NCBI GenBank assembly: GCA_000531095.1
Contig: HG799462.1
Span: 1,496,894 to 1,560,893 of the forward strand
DNA from: Gemmata massiliana
GTDB lineage: Bacteria > Planctomycetota > Planctomycetia > Gemmatales > Gemmataceae
Reading direction: 5' to 3'
DNA: 64,000 bases
Shown: in pieces, positions 44,782 through 53,511 of the stretch
How positions within the stretch are numbered: the stretch's first letter is position 1
Layout of the letters: each line of letters begins with the position of its first letter
Translations under genes and position numbers: made by a program
The notes under the pieces: model-generated
The model's database searches: none
The model's input: the letters and a program-made list of their open reading frames with translations, nothing else
Told to the model about the DNA's origin: nothing

Positions 44782-45886
44782 CTGCTGTCCCGGGGCGCCG
44801 CTCCGCGACGCCCCGCCCCGCCCGTGCCACCACGGCCATCTCGGTATGGACGTACCGCTGGGTGGTGGACAAGTTCGTGTGCCCGGCGACGCCCATCAGC
44901 GTCGTGGGCGAGATGGTGGGGTCGTTCCCGGCCTCGGTCATGAACGTGTGACGGTTCGTGTATAGCACGAACTCTTCCCCCTGCTCATCCGGCTTGACCC
45001 CGGCCCGGACGCGCAGGCGCCGCATCCGCAACCCGAGGGCGCTCTTGGTCCACGGGCTCCCGTCCCGGTTTAGAAACACGTGCCCGGTCGGCTCGAACGC
45101 CTCCGCCCGCCGGCGCAGGACCGCCTCGACGGCCGTGCCCATCCCGATGACCCGGGGCTTCGGGACCCGGGCCGTCCGGCTCGTCTTGTGCTTCGTCAGA
45201 ACCCACATCTGCCGCTCCCAATCCACCATCTTCCAAGTCAAGTTGTAGATGTCCTGGGGGCGAGCCGACGTATGCCGCATGGCGATGAGTACGTCGCGGA
45301 ACGCATCGTCGGTGCAGTGCGCGAGCAGGGCCTGGTACTCCTCCTCGGTCGCGACCCGCTGGCGCCCCTCGCAGTGGAGCAACTCGACCTTGGCGAACGG
45401 GTTCTTTCCACTCGGCAGGCGGTCGGTTTCGATGGCCCAGTTAAAGGCCCGGCGGAGCGCGATGAGCGCGTGATTGATGGTTTTCGGCTTGTACGGGGAC
45501 GGGGGCTGCTTACCCACCACATACGTCGCCTTCATCAGGGCCAACTTGAAATCGCTGGCGTCGGCCTTGGTAATGGCCCGGACCTGCTTGTTCCCGTACC
45601 CCTTGGCAAATTCGGTACACCACCGCTGGTAGTCGAGGAACGTAGCCTCGCTCTTCGTCAACTGCACGTCCTCCAAGAACAAGGCGAGCATCTCAATCAC
45701 CGCCACCTTGGCAGGCGAGCGCCCACTCAGCTGTTCGCGCTCGGTTTCCAATTCTCCGATTTTCAGTTTGAGCAGGCGTTTGGCCTCGGTCATGCCCTCG
45801 GGTGCGGGGCAGAGCTTCATGTACTGCCCACCGGCCCGACTGATGTACCATCCCCGTTCGATGTACGGCTTCGGTTCGCGCGGCAT
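44750..45886 (-). CDS. Tyrosine recombinase (integrase) of the central element
   Basis: 378 aa from the ATG at 45886 with GAGAGG upstream; the longer open frame runs through the tRNA fragment and is rejected. Core-binding domain about residues 55-160. Catalytic residues: R209 (SARPQDI), K234, box II YTNRHT with R312 and H313 (the first His is Tyr), H336 (GHTNLS) and Y345 (QRYVH). It stands 186 bp from the 44-bp tRNA-Pro 3'-half at 46073-46116, the attachment core it should use. With the left copy at 7544 it brackets a 38.5-kb element. Confidence 0.92.
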   Translation of the reverse strand: MPREPKPYIERGWYISRAGGQYMKLCPAPEGMTEAKRLLKLKIGELETEREQLSGRSPAKVAVIEMLALFLEDVQLTKSEATFLDYQRWCTEFAKGYGNKQVRAITKADASDFKLALMKATYVVGKQPPSPYKPKTINHALIALRRAFNWAIETDRLPSGKNPFAKVELLHCEGRQRVATEEEYQALLAHCTDDAFRDVLIAMRHTSARPQDIYNLTWKMVDWERQMWVLTKHKTSRTARVPKPRVIGMGTAVEAVLRRRAEAFEPTGHVFLNRDGSPWTKSALGLRMRRLRVRAGVKPDEQGEEFVLYTNRHTFMTEAGNDPTISPTTLMGVAGHTNLSTTQRYVHTEMAVVARAGRGVAERRPGTAVTGSTPASGD

Positions 45887-45983
45887 CTGAATCCTCTCGT
45901 TTAAAAACCGGGGGATACTAACCCCCTGAGAGGCAGGTGCGGCAAATGGATTGGGATTTACTTGGCCCGAGTTGGTTTGGAAT

Positions 45984-46002
45984 GCCCGCAGGGAAAGCCC
46001 GC
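45984..46002 (+). repeat. 19-mer shared by both ends of the central element
   Basis: GCCCGCAGGGAAAGCCCGC matches 7718-7736 with one mismatch. The copies lie 70 bp inside the right attachment core and 130 bp inside the left one, in the same orientation, each with a 13-bp internal repeat of GCCCGC. They could be arm-type integrase sites. Confidence 0.5.
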
Positions 46003-46028
46003 GCGTGGTCATTCGAGCCAATGCACTA

Positions 46029-46072
46029 CAAAAAAAGAAGCCGCAAGTGTGCTTTGCAGCGACACTTGCGGC
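46029..46072 (-). terminator. Intrinsic terminator after tRNA-Pro 3'-half (right copy)
   Basis: Arms 46040-46050 and 46062-46072 (GCCGCAAGTGT type) are exact complements, followed on the minus strand by a run of seven T. It lies just past the tRNA 3' end, as a tRNA terminator would. Confidence 0.85.
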
Positions 46073-46116
46073 AGTCGGGCTGATAGGATTTGAACCTACG
46101 ACCTCTTGGTCCCGAA
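46073..46116 (-). repeat. Attachment site: 3' half of tRNA-Pro(CGG), right copy
   Basis: Identical over 44 bp to 7544-7587. It contains the CGG anticodon loop, T arm and acceptor 3' strand. Sequence from 46117 upward does not supply the D arm or acceptor 5' strand, so the functional tRNA gene is not here. It marks the junction between the central element and DNA of the right-hand island. Confidence 0.85.
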
Positions 46117-46325
46117 CAAGGCGTACACGACGGCGCGGAAGCGAAAAACCCTTGGAAATCCGCCGCACCGAACCTCCTATAAATTACACGGAGTGCACAG
46201 ATCCTTCCAGTGCGGTTGAATTCTTGTGCACAAAGTTGTGCACCGCGAGCGCGTTGTCCGCGGAGCAAAGCATACGTTGGGAGGCACCGACTGTCGGCGT
46301 ACTGGTAAGCGGAAGGAAGCCGTTC

Positions 46326-46805
46326 CTACTCGTCCTTCCTCGCACGTGCTGGGTCCGCCGGTCCCCCGCAAACGTAAAGCGGGATACTCGCCCCGGCCCG
46401 GAACTTGTCGAAGAAGTGGATGACGAAGTGCTCGGGCGTGCTGTTCTCGTCGAGTCTGACCTCGACGATGTTTTCTGCGGCCGCGACCTTCTCGGCACCC
46501 TCCTGAAGGCCGAGCGGACTTACGATGATGCCCCCGATCGCCCCGGTGTCGATGATCCGGTACGCGAGACCGCCGACCTTCTCTTGGCTCTGGCGCGAGG
46601 TCGTGTAGCGGCGGCACTCGATCAGCATGAACGCGCCGTCCGCATTACGGACCCCCTTCGCGTCGATCTCCCACGTCGTCTTCGACCGGTTCCCGACGAC
46701 GTCCTGCTTCCCTTCGACACGATCGAGGCCGAACTCTTTCGCGAAGTGGTTGAGGAGGAATGTCGCCACCTCCTCGTAGCTCCGCCAGGTCTTGGTGGTA
46801 CTCAC
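46326..46805 (-). CDS. PDDEXK/Mrr-like restriction endonuclease domain protein
   Basis: 159 aa from a GTG at 46805 after AAGGAGG. It shows the endonuclease-fold pattern: FLLNHFAKEFGLDRVEGKQ, an Asp in TTWEIDAKGV, and FMLIECRRYT, where ECR stands for the usual ExK, then GGLAYRIIDTGAIGGIIVSP with the strand-helix of Mrr-type nucleases. It may cleave modified or foreign DNA; the Lys to Arg change leaves activity open. Its start overlaps the end of the 102-aa gene upstream. First operon to the right of the attachment site. Confidence 0.65.
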   Translation of the reverse strand: MSTTKTWRSYEEVATFLLNHFAKEFGLDRVEGKQDVVGNRSKTTWEIDAKGVRNADGAFMLIECRRYTTSRQSQEKVGGLAYRIIDTGAIGGIIVSPLGLQEGAEKVAAAENIVEVRLDENSTPEHFVIHFFDKFRAGASIPLYVCGGPADPARARKDE

Positions 46806-47110
46806 CGGTCGCCTCCTTCCGAGTGCTCTTCTTGCCATTCGCCCGACCGAACCTCGCGGCCTACGACCGAGTCGGCGGAAGCTTGAGCTTCGGCTTTCGT
46901 TTTGTGTCGGCTGACCTCGGCCCAGGAGCCGGCCGCATCGGAATCGTCCGCGTCCTGCATTTGGAGAACGAAGAGCAAGCTCTGACGCGAGGAGTGCTTC
47001 TCCGAATCCGCTTCGAGTGTCGAGTCGTCCGGCCAGGTGATGCGGAGCCGCACCCGGCGCGGTTTCTCCTCTCCGTGACGGTCTATCCGGTTCGTGACGA
47101 TGGCGGGCAT
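46802..47110 (-). CDS. Hypothetical partner of the PDDEXK-like protein
   Basis: 102 aa from the ATG at 47110 after GGAGG. A strand-rich first half (RVRLRITWPDDSTLEADSEK, LFVLQMQDAD) is followed by an acidic, helical second half. No family recognised. It is coupled to the PDDEXK-like gene by a four-base overlap (GTGA), so it may be a regulatory or inhibitory partner. Confidence 0.55.
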   Translation of the reverse strand: MPAIVTNRIDRHGEEKPRRVRLRITWPDDSTLEADSEKHSSRQSLLFVLQMQDADDSDAAGSWAEVSRHKTKAEAQASADSVVGREVRSGEWQEEHSEGGDR

Positions 47111-47487
47111 GACGAAACCTCCACAGCGCTGCACGTCGTGGGATGCGATCGCAATCGGGACGGCCTCTGAGACCTTGATGCCGTTCCTCTCGTCTGTTCG
47201 AGGAAGTATTTTACGATTCTGCTCCGGTACGGAGTACCTCCGTGTTACTGCGGTCGGCTGTGGCGGGCTCGGTGGCCGGAGCATCGCGTGCCCGTTCCCA
47301 GTTCGGGCCGAAGGCTTGCGAGCGGCGAGGGGGATCGAGTAGGTGTCAGGCCGAACGCGGGGCAACTCACGTTCCGAAGCGGATCCGAGACTGGTAGTCT
47401 TAACACCACGCATTTTAAGCGGCGGTCGTATTTTTGTCTCGGCTTCCTGTAACGCAACCGCGGATCGCGAGATAGGACGGACCGTTC
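47111..47487. other. 377-bp divergent intergenic region upstream of qatA
   Basis: It separates the PDDEXK pair (-) from the Qat operon (+) and should contain both promoters. No gene or clear repeat is seen; AGGACGG near 47475 is the probable ribosome-binding site of qatA. Confidence 0.4.
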
Positions 47488-49452
47488 ATGTGGCCTGACA
47501 ACGAAACTGCTGACGACCTCCTCGGCTTCCGAGTCCACGCCGAACTCATCCGGTCGGTAGTCACCGACCCGAAACAGCTCCCGGTCACGATGGGGCTTTT
47601 CGCCGACTGGGGCGGCGGGAAGTCGAGCTTGATGAAGATCCTCGAGCGGGACCTTGACCCGGAAACTTGGCCGGAGGGGTCTTCCGAACGGACGGAGCGG
47701 GAGAAGATCGCCTGCCTTTACTTCAACGGGTGGCTGTTCGAAGGGTACGACGACGCGAAGTCGGCCATTCTGACCGCAATCCTCCTTTCACTGGGGGAGA
47801 ACAAGCGGTTCGGCCCGAAGGTCCGCGGGAAGGTGGCGGCGCTCCTGAAGTCGGTGAACTGGATGCGGGTCGCCCGTCTCGGCTTCAAGCACGTCGCGGT
47901 GCCGGCGATCGCGGCTTACGCGACGGGCGGGGCATCCGTTGTCCCGGGACTTCTCGGATCGGCCGCGGGCGCATTCGGCCTCCCTTGGTGGGGAAAGAAG
48001 GGGGGCGAGGCGGAGGGGAAGCACGAGGAGGATAAGGCCGACAAGGACGCGAAGGGTGGCGAGTGGGAAGATCTCATCAAGAAGGACGACTCTCACGCAA
48101 GCCCGATGGACGTCCGGACGTTCCGGGAGAAGTTCGGGGAGCTCCTCAAGGAGTGCCGGATCGACTCTCTCGTCATCCTCATTGATGACCTCGACCGCTG
48201 CTCGCCCGAGCGGATCATCGAGAATCTCGAGGCCATTAAGCTCTTCCTGAACGTCCACAACACTGCCTTCGTCATCGGCGCCGACCCGCGAATCGTGCGG
48301 CACGCGATCGACTGGCGGTACAGCCAAGACGGAGGCGGGGTCGACTTCGACAAGACGACCCGGGAGGGGCTCGTCAACGACTACCTCGAGAAGCTCATCC
48401 AGGTGCCGTACCGGCTGCCGCGGCTCTCGCCGGCCGAGATCGAGTCGTACATGACGCTGCTCTTTTGCTACTCGCTCCTGCCTGACGATTTGAACTCTGC
48501 CTGCCGAACGGCCTGCGACAAGTATCGCGAGGGGAATCGGTACGGGGCTTTTGGCTTCGGGGCGGTGAGGGACGCTCTGAAGAAGGAACCGCCGGCAACG
48601 CTCGCCGACGCGCTCGCCTTCTGCGCCTCTTCGGCACCGCTCATCACTGAAGGGCTGAAGGGGAACCCGCGACAGGTGAAGCGCTTCCTGAACGCCTTCC
48701 ACCTTCGGCGAAAGCTCGCCGAGATCGCGAAGCTCTCGAACGTGAAGGACGCGGTGCTCGTCAAGCTCATGATCCTCGAGTACAGCGAGGAGAAGCTCTT
48801 CATGCAGCTCTTCGGCTGGCAGGCGGCCCAGAACGGGCAACCGGAAGAGCTCCGGCATCTCGAAGCTCAGGCTCGGGGAAGCGAAGAGAAAGGGAAGGAG
48901 GCGCCGAAGGAGGTCGACCCTCGCTGGGCGACTTCGTTCGCCCAGCGGTGGCTCCAGATGGAACCCCCGCTCGCTCCGGTCGATCTCCGCGACTACTTCT
49001 GGGTCGCCCGCGACCGGCTCGAATCAACGCTCGCGAACGTCTCGATGGTGCCGCCGATCGTCCGCCGGGCGTTCGAGGGGCTTCTCACGGAGAGCACCGC
49101 CCTCATTGGACCGGCAATCCGTTCGGTCAAAGAGTTCAAGGACGCGGAGCTCGCTGCCCTGTTCGGCCTCATCGAGCAGCACGTGAAGCGGCAGCCGTCC
49201 GAGCGGTCGGGCTTCAACGCCCTCCGCCAACTCGTGGAGGCGGGGATAAACGGTGCCGGTGCGACCTTCTCGAACGTCCTCGTCTCGAACCCGCTCGACG
49301 TGATGCCGGCCGCGGTCGGGATGGACGTGATGACGCTCGCTACGAAGAAGCCGGAGACCGCCCCGGCCCTTCAGCCCGCAATCGACCGGCTGATGAAGTC
49401 CGACACGAAGATCGGGAAGGCCGCCCAGACCGCCAAGAAGCCGGGGAAGTGA
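47488..49452 (+). CDS. qatA: QatA, KAP-family P-loop ATPase
   Basis: 654 aa. Walker A is DWGGGKSS (residues 40-47). A hydrophobic insert (about 135-168) typical of KAP NTPases lies between the P-loop and Walker B (VILIDDLDRCSPERI, about 230-244). Downstream helices include RQVKRFLNAFHLRRKL (about 395-410), the conserved KAP 'NPRQ' region. QatA is the ATPase of the four-gene QatABCD anti-phage system described by Gao and co-workers (2020). First gene of the operon; qatB begins three bases after its stop. Confidence 0.9.
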   Translation: MWPDNETADDLLGFRVHAELIRSVVTDPKQLPVTMGLFADWGGGKSSLMKILERDLDPETWPEGSSERTEREKIACLYFNGWLFEGYDDAKSAILTAILLSLGENKRFGPKVRGKVAALLKSVNWMRVARLGFKHVAVPAIAAYATGGASVVPGLLGSAAGAFGLPWWGKKGGEAEGKHEEDKADKDAKGGEWEDLIKKDDSHASPMDVRTFREKFGELLKECRIDSLVILIDDLDRCSPERIIENLEAIKLFLNVHNTAFVIGADPRIVRHAIDWRYSQDGGGVDFDKTTREGLVNDYLEKLIQVPYRLPRLSPAEIESYMTLLFCYSLLPDDLNSACRTACDKYREGNRYGAFGFGAVRDALKKEPPATLADALAFCASSAPLITEGLKGNPRQVKRFLNAFHLRRKLAEIAKLSNVKDAVLVKLMILEYSEEKLFMQLFGWQAAQNGQPEELRHLEAQARGSEEKGKEAPKEVDPRWATSFAQRWLQMEPPLAPVDLRDYFWVARDRLESTLANVSMVPPIVRRAFEGLLTESTALIGPAIRSVKEFKDAELAALFGLIEQHVKRQPSERSGFNALRQLVEAGINGAGATFSNVLVSNPLDVMPAAVGMDVMTLATKKPETAPALQPAIDRLMKSDTKIGKAAQTAKKPGK

Positions 49453-49455
49453 CCA

Positions 49456-50181
49456 GTGGGGACATCGACGAGCTACGACGCCCCGCCGTCCTGGGGGCCG
49501 CTGAAGAGTCAAGTGACTCGGTTCGCCGGCGCGGGGAGTCTCTCCTCCGCTCGCGCAGGCGAGCTCGTCCGGGAGTTCGTCGCGCACAACGGCGGAGCGA
49601 CCGCCGCGTCCCACGGCGGAGGCACCTTCGGGCGGGGGAGAGCGGCACAAACGGCCGGGCGGGCGCTCGCCGGGTTCGTCGGGCTCGCCTCTCGGGTGGG
49701 GCTCGATGAGGCGCTCAGACGGAGCGGGCTCGGCGATCTGGTCGGCCGCTCCGTCACCGACATCATCCTGGCGCTCGTCGACCACTGCGGCGGGCCCGGA
49801 AGTTCGATCGACGAGGTGGACGCGCGGAACGCAACCTCGCGACTCCTCCACGAGATGCTCGACGAGGCACCGGATGCGGAAGCGGTCGATGCGATCCTGA
49901 AGGAGGTGGGCGAGGGGGACGGACTCGTCTCGCTGCTCGAGCGCTTCTTCGGGCTCTGTCTCTATGAGCAGTTCTGCCGGGTGTTTTTCGAGCGGCTGGT
50001 CAAAAAGCACGGCGACGACCGGGCGAGATCGTTTCTCGGCGACATCTTCCACTTCATTCGTTCCGCCCTCTCGAACCGTCTCATCGACGTGGACGTGAAG
50101 GGCGTGAACTGGTTCGGGGACGACGGGCGGCGGATTTCCGACGACATCATGGAGCAGACGCTCCGCGTCTTTGAAAGCTAG
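49456..50181 (+). CDS. qatB: QatB
   Basis: 241 aa from a GTG at 49456. It opens with a Ser/Gly-rich segment (YDAPPSWGPLKSQVTRFAG) and is otherwise helical (DLVGRSVTDIILALVDHCGG, FGLCLYEQFCRVFFERLVKKHGDDRA). QatB has no known enzyme motif; it is required with the others in characterised Qat systems. Identity rests on its position between qatA and qatC and on size and start sequence. Confidence 0.85.
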   Translation: MGTSTSYDAPPSWGPLKSQVTRFAGAGSLSSARAGELVREFVAHNGGATAASHGGGTFGRGRAAQTAGRALAGFVGLASRVGLDEALRRSGLGDLVGRSVTDIILALVDHCGGPGSSIDEVDARNATSRLLHEMLDEAPDAEAVDAILKEVGEGDGLVSLLERFFGLCLYEQFCRVFFERLVKKHGDDRARSFLGDIFHFIRSALSNRLIDVDVKGVNWFGDDGRRISDDIMEQTLRVFES

Positions 50182-50183
50182 CG

Positions 50184-51524
50184 ATGGATATACACGTCAC
50201 AATCGATCCGGAGCAGTCAACGGCGCACGAGTTCGCTTGCGTCCGCCTCCGCGCCGGCGAGGGCGAGCCGAGTCTCCTCGAATTGGACTGTTCGTCTTTG
50301 CGGACATTCGGCCCGGTCGAAGGGCCGGGCCTCGAGTTCCTGTACTTCGCCTCCGTCGTGTACGGAATCGACAAGCTTGTTCCCCGGGGACTGGCCGACG
50401 ACAACTGGACGCGGGATTTAACCGTTCATCTCCCCGTCACGTCCCCAAGTCAGTGGACGGCTGTGGCGGACGACCTCACCCGCTGCCTGAACTTCCTCAG
50501 CGGCGACCGGTGGGATTTTCACTTCTCGCGGCGCGAATGCACACTCTTCCGTCCGAAAAAGGTAACCACGCGGCGGACGCTCATTGCGCCTCCAAAGACG
50601 AGCGCTGTTTGCCTCTTCTCTGGTGGGCTCGATTCGCTGATCGGGGCAATTGATTGGCTCGAATTCAACGCGGGCGAGAATCTCACTCTTGTCGGTCACC
50701 ATGACCCGAAGGTTCCAGGGCCGTCGGGTGATCAGGACCGGCTTCTAGAGATTCTCAGGCCCGCGTACCGGGACCGGACGAGGGCACTTCAGACGCGGAT
50801 CGGTATGGACCCGCCGGGAGACGAAATCACCCTTCGCAGCCGGTCGATCCTTTTTATCGCGCTCGGGGTGTTTGCTGCTGCCTCCCTCGGAAACCTCCCA
50901 CTCCTCATCCCGGAGAACGGGACGATAGCGCTGAACGTCCCGCTCACTCCGTCCCGCCGGGGCTCGTGCAGCACGCGGACGGCGCATCCGTACTATCTCT
51001 CGACTCTCCAATCAGCTCTGTCGGGCCTCGGGATTCCGATTCGGATCGAGAACCCGCTCGGGAGAAAGACGAAGGGGGAGGCCGTCTCCCAGTGCCTGAA
51101 CCAGGACCTCATCCGTCGGCTCGCCCCGGTCAGCGCCTCCTGCGCGAAGCGCGGCCACACCTTCACCTGGGTGAACAAGAGTGCTCTGAACTGCGGCCGA
51201 TGCATGCCGTGCATCTACCGACGGGCAGCACTTCATGCGGTCGGCCTTGACACCGAAGTGTACGGGGCGGATGTGTGCACGGGCGAAGTCGATCTCGACG
51301 ACACCGAGCTGGATGCCCCGAACGACTTCAGGGCCTGCATCTCGTTCCTCCGCCAGGCCCTCCCGGAAGAGCAGATGGCGTCGCTACTCATGGCGAGCGG
51401 CCGACTCCCGCTCGGGGATCTCCCGGCCTACGCCTCGGTCGTCGTTCGGGCTATGGATGAAATCCGGCAACTTCTTCGGGACAAGGCAACCAATGACATC
51501 AAGCGGCGAGCAGGGATCCGGTAG
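50184..51524 (+). CDS. qatC: QatC, QueC-like protein
   Basis: 446 aa. The PP-loop motif LFSGGLDS (about residue 145) and the C-terminal zinc cluster NCGRCMPCIYR (about 336-346) are those of QueC, the enzyme that makes the 7-cyano-7-deazaguanine base. QatC keeps both within a longer protein, so it may modify a nucleobase or a protein in the defence pathway. The N-terminal about 130 residues are Qat-specific. Two bases after qatB, and overlapping the probable start of qatD. Confidence 0.92.
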   Translation: MDIHVTIDPEQSTAHEFACVRLRAGEGEPSLLELDCSSLRTFGPVEGPGLEFLYFASVVYGIDKLVPRGLADDNWTRDLTVHLPVTSPSQWTAVADDLTRCLNFLSGDRWDFHFSRRECTLFRPKKVTTRRTLIAPPKTSAVCLFSGGLDSLIGAIDWLEFNAGENLTLVGHHDPKVPGPSGDQDRLLEILRPAYRDRTRALQTRIGMDPPGDEITLRSRSILFIALGVFAAASLGNLPLLIPENGTIALNVPLTPSRRGSCSTRTAHPYYLSTLQSALSGLGIPIRIENPLGRKTKGEAVSQCLNQDLIRRLAPVSASCAKRGHTFTWVNKSALNCGRCMPCIYRRAALHAVGLDTEVYGADVCTGEVDLDDTELDAPNDFRACISFLRQALPEEQMASLLMASGRLPLGDLPAYASVVVRAMDEIRQLLRDKATNDIKRRAGIR

Positions 51525-52275
51525 CGTGCCGCTCCTCGACACCCACTGCCACCTCGACCGTTATCCTGACCCCGCGACGGCAGCCCTCGAGGCGGAGCGG
51601 GGCGGGATTGTCACGATCGGGGTGACGAACCTCCCGAGTCACTTCGAGGCTGGGTTACCGCACGTGCGGAAGCTAAAGCGGGTTCGGCTTGCTCTCGGCC
51701 TCCATCCGCTCGCATCCGGTTCGCACCGGGCGGAACTGCCCGCGTTTCGTCGGCTCCTCGCAGAAACCTCTTACGTCGGTGAAGTCGGCCTCGACTTTTC
51801 TAAGGAGGGGAGGGCGACCCGAGACGTACAAGAGGCGAGCTTTCGCGAGGTGCTCTCGGCGCTCGCTGGCTGCCGAAAGTTCGTGACGCTTCACTCCCGC
51901 GGAGCCGAATCGCGGGTCCTCGAGTTACTCACCGAGTACGGGGTGGGGCCGGTCGTCTTTCACTGGTACACGGGGCCCCTCGATGTCTTGGACGAAGTCC
52001 TTCGGTTGGGCCACTTCGTCTCGGTTAACCCAGCCATGGTGCGGGCGGCAACAGGGCAGGCGGTCGTGTCTCGGCTCCCTCGGGGCCGCGTGTTGACGGA
52101 AACGGACGGGCCCTACGTCAGGGTAGGGAGCCGAGCGGCCAGACCGGCCGACGTTTCGGTTGTGGTCGAGCACCTTGCGTCCGTCTGGGATTCACCACGA
52201 GAGCGGGTGACTGCTACGCTGTACGAGAACTTCCACACGGTGCTCAGCCACGTAACCGCCGCGAATCCGTCCTGA
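51493..52275 (+). CDS. qatD: QatD, TatD-like metal-dependent DNase
   Basis: 260 aa from the ATG at 51493, which overlaps qatC by 32 bp; a GTG at 51526 would give 249 aa. TatD metal ligands are in order: DTHCHLD (His-x-His), GEVGLDFS (Glu), LHSRGA (His), FHWYTG (His) and TETDGPY (Asp). TatD enzymes are metal-dependent 3'-5' DNases, and QatD is the nuclease candidate of the Qat system. Last of the four canonical genes. Confidence 0.92.
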   Translation: MTSSGEQGSGSVPLLDTHCHLDRYPDPATAALEAERGGIVTIGVTNLPSHFEAGLPHVRKLKRVRLALGLHPLASGSHRAELPAFRRLLAETSYVGEVGLDFSKEGRATRDVQEASFREVLSALAGCRKFVTLHSRGAESRVLELLTEYGVGPVVFHWYTGPLDVLDEVLRLGHFVSVNPAMVRAATGQAVVSRLPRGRVLTETDGPYVRVGSRAARPADVSVVVEHLASVWDSPRERVTATLYENFHTVLSHVTAANPS

Positions 52276-52347
52276 GCGGTTGACGGGACTCGGTGCCATG
52301 TCGTGGTACGGTCAATCCGTGAAGTAACAACTTGAGGCTGCGAATCG

Positions 52348-53376
52348 ATGTCCCTTGTTCTCGTCTGCGACGAATCGGGCGCGAAAGGCTACGCCAATCA
52401 GCCGGAGCGGTTTCCCGGTGAGGTCGGCGTGATGGCCGGGTTCATTCTGCCTGCCGACCGGCTCGACGCCGTGGGGGCTGACCTGGACGCCATCTGCCTA
52501 CCGTTTCGGCGACCCGGTAAGAAGCTGCATGTCACCGAGCTCGGCCCGGACGCCGAACGGCTGCGGGCTGCGGTGTATGACTGCTTCCTCCAACACGATA
52601 TCCCAATCGTGTATGAAGCGATCCACGCGCACGGCTTCTACGACAATCACCGGGCGAACCCTGAAGCGGGCAGGGAATCGCTCCACACGGAGATAGCGCT
52701 CGGCACGTTCTCAAAGGCCGTCGCGTACGCGGCGCAGACGGGGGAAGAGCACTCGATTCGCGTCATCACCGACCGCGTTGACCAGACGCTTCTGAAGGGC
52801 TTCTTTCAGGCATTCGATGAGTTCCTGGACGACGACCCGGTGGTCGAGGTTCGGAGGCGAGCGCACGCTGATCCCGCGCAAAGGACGAAGGGGTGGCTCG
52901 TGGCCCAGGTGAGTTGGCCGGACGACCTTGACGCCGCCTCTTTTCAGGTCGCCGGTTACGCGGTCGAGTCGGACACGACGGAGAGCGGGTTGACGGTCGC
53001 CGCGGATGTCCTTGCCGGGGACCTTGCTTACTTCTTCCGTAACCGACAAGGGCGGAACTTTGCCGGGCCGCTCGGCCGCGAAGGTGTTTTGGCAGGCTAC
53101 CCGCTCGGATGCCTCTGCCAGGGGTTAACCCCACCTGACGGATACCCGGGCTTGTGTGACACCATCTACCGCCATCCGGTCGAGGCGGCGCGGTGGGCGG
53201 TCGAGGAACTCCTTAAGACCCCGGACGCTCCGGGTGTCAGAGACCGGCTCGCGGACATCGTCCGGGGCCGGGCGTACATGATTCACGTCGCACAGAAGGG
53301 GACGAAGCAGGTCGCGGATGCTGACTGGGAGCAGGCACGAGGGGAATTAGGGATTCCGCCGGACTTATGGCTCTAG
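52348..53376 (+). CDS. DUF3800-like protein downstream of Qat
   Basis: 342 aa. The start VLVCDESGAKG and the following GEVGVMAGFILPADRLD match the DUF3800 family, which has an RNase H-like fold and the DESG signature strand and is often found in defence and element cargo. Further acidic residues lie in RVITDRVDQTLL and FRNRQGRNF. It is 72 bp downstream of qatD and in the same direction, with its own ribosome-binding site (GAGG), so it may be an extra member of this Qat locus or independent. Confidence 0.7.
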   Translation: MSLVLVCDESGAKGYANQPERFPGEVGVMAGFILPADRLDAVGADLDAICLPFRRPGKKLHVTELGPDAERLRAAVYDCFLQHDIPIVYEAIHAHGFYDNHRANPEAGRESLHTEIALGTFSKAVAYAAQTGEEHSIRVITDRVDQTLLKGFFQAFDEFLDDDPVVEVRRRAHADPAQRTKGWLVAQVSWPDDLDAASFQVAGYAVESDTTESGLTVAADVLAGDLAYFFRNRQGRNFAGPLGREGVLAGYPLGCLCQGLTPPDGYPGLCDTIYRHPVEAARWAVEELLKTPDAPGVRDRLADIVRGRAYMIHVAQKGTKQVADADWEQARGELGIPPDLWL

Positions 53377-53511
53377 CTACACCTGGGCGACTCCTCATCA
53401 CTATTCGTTTCGCACCGCACGTCTTCGACCGGAAGGGCTCAATCGCGAGGTCTCGACGGGCTCGGCTGGTGAAAGGGGAGACGGCTGACGGAGCTCTTGA
53501 AACGATCGCGG

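Noticed and set aside
44750-46168. Integrase with a 94-residue N-terminal extension
   Set aside because: The extension is a translation of the tRNA fragment and terminator; the ATG at 45886 has a good ribosome-binding site.
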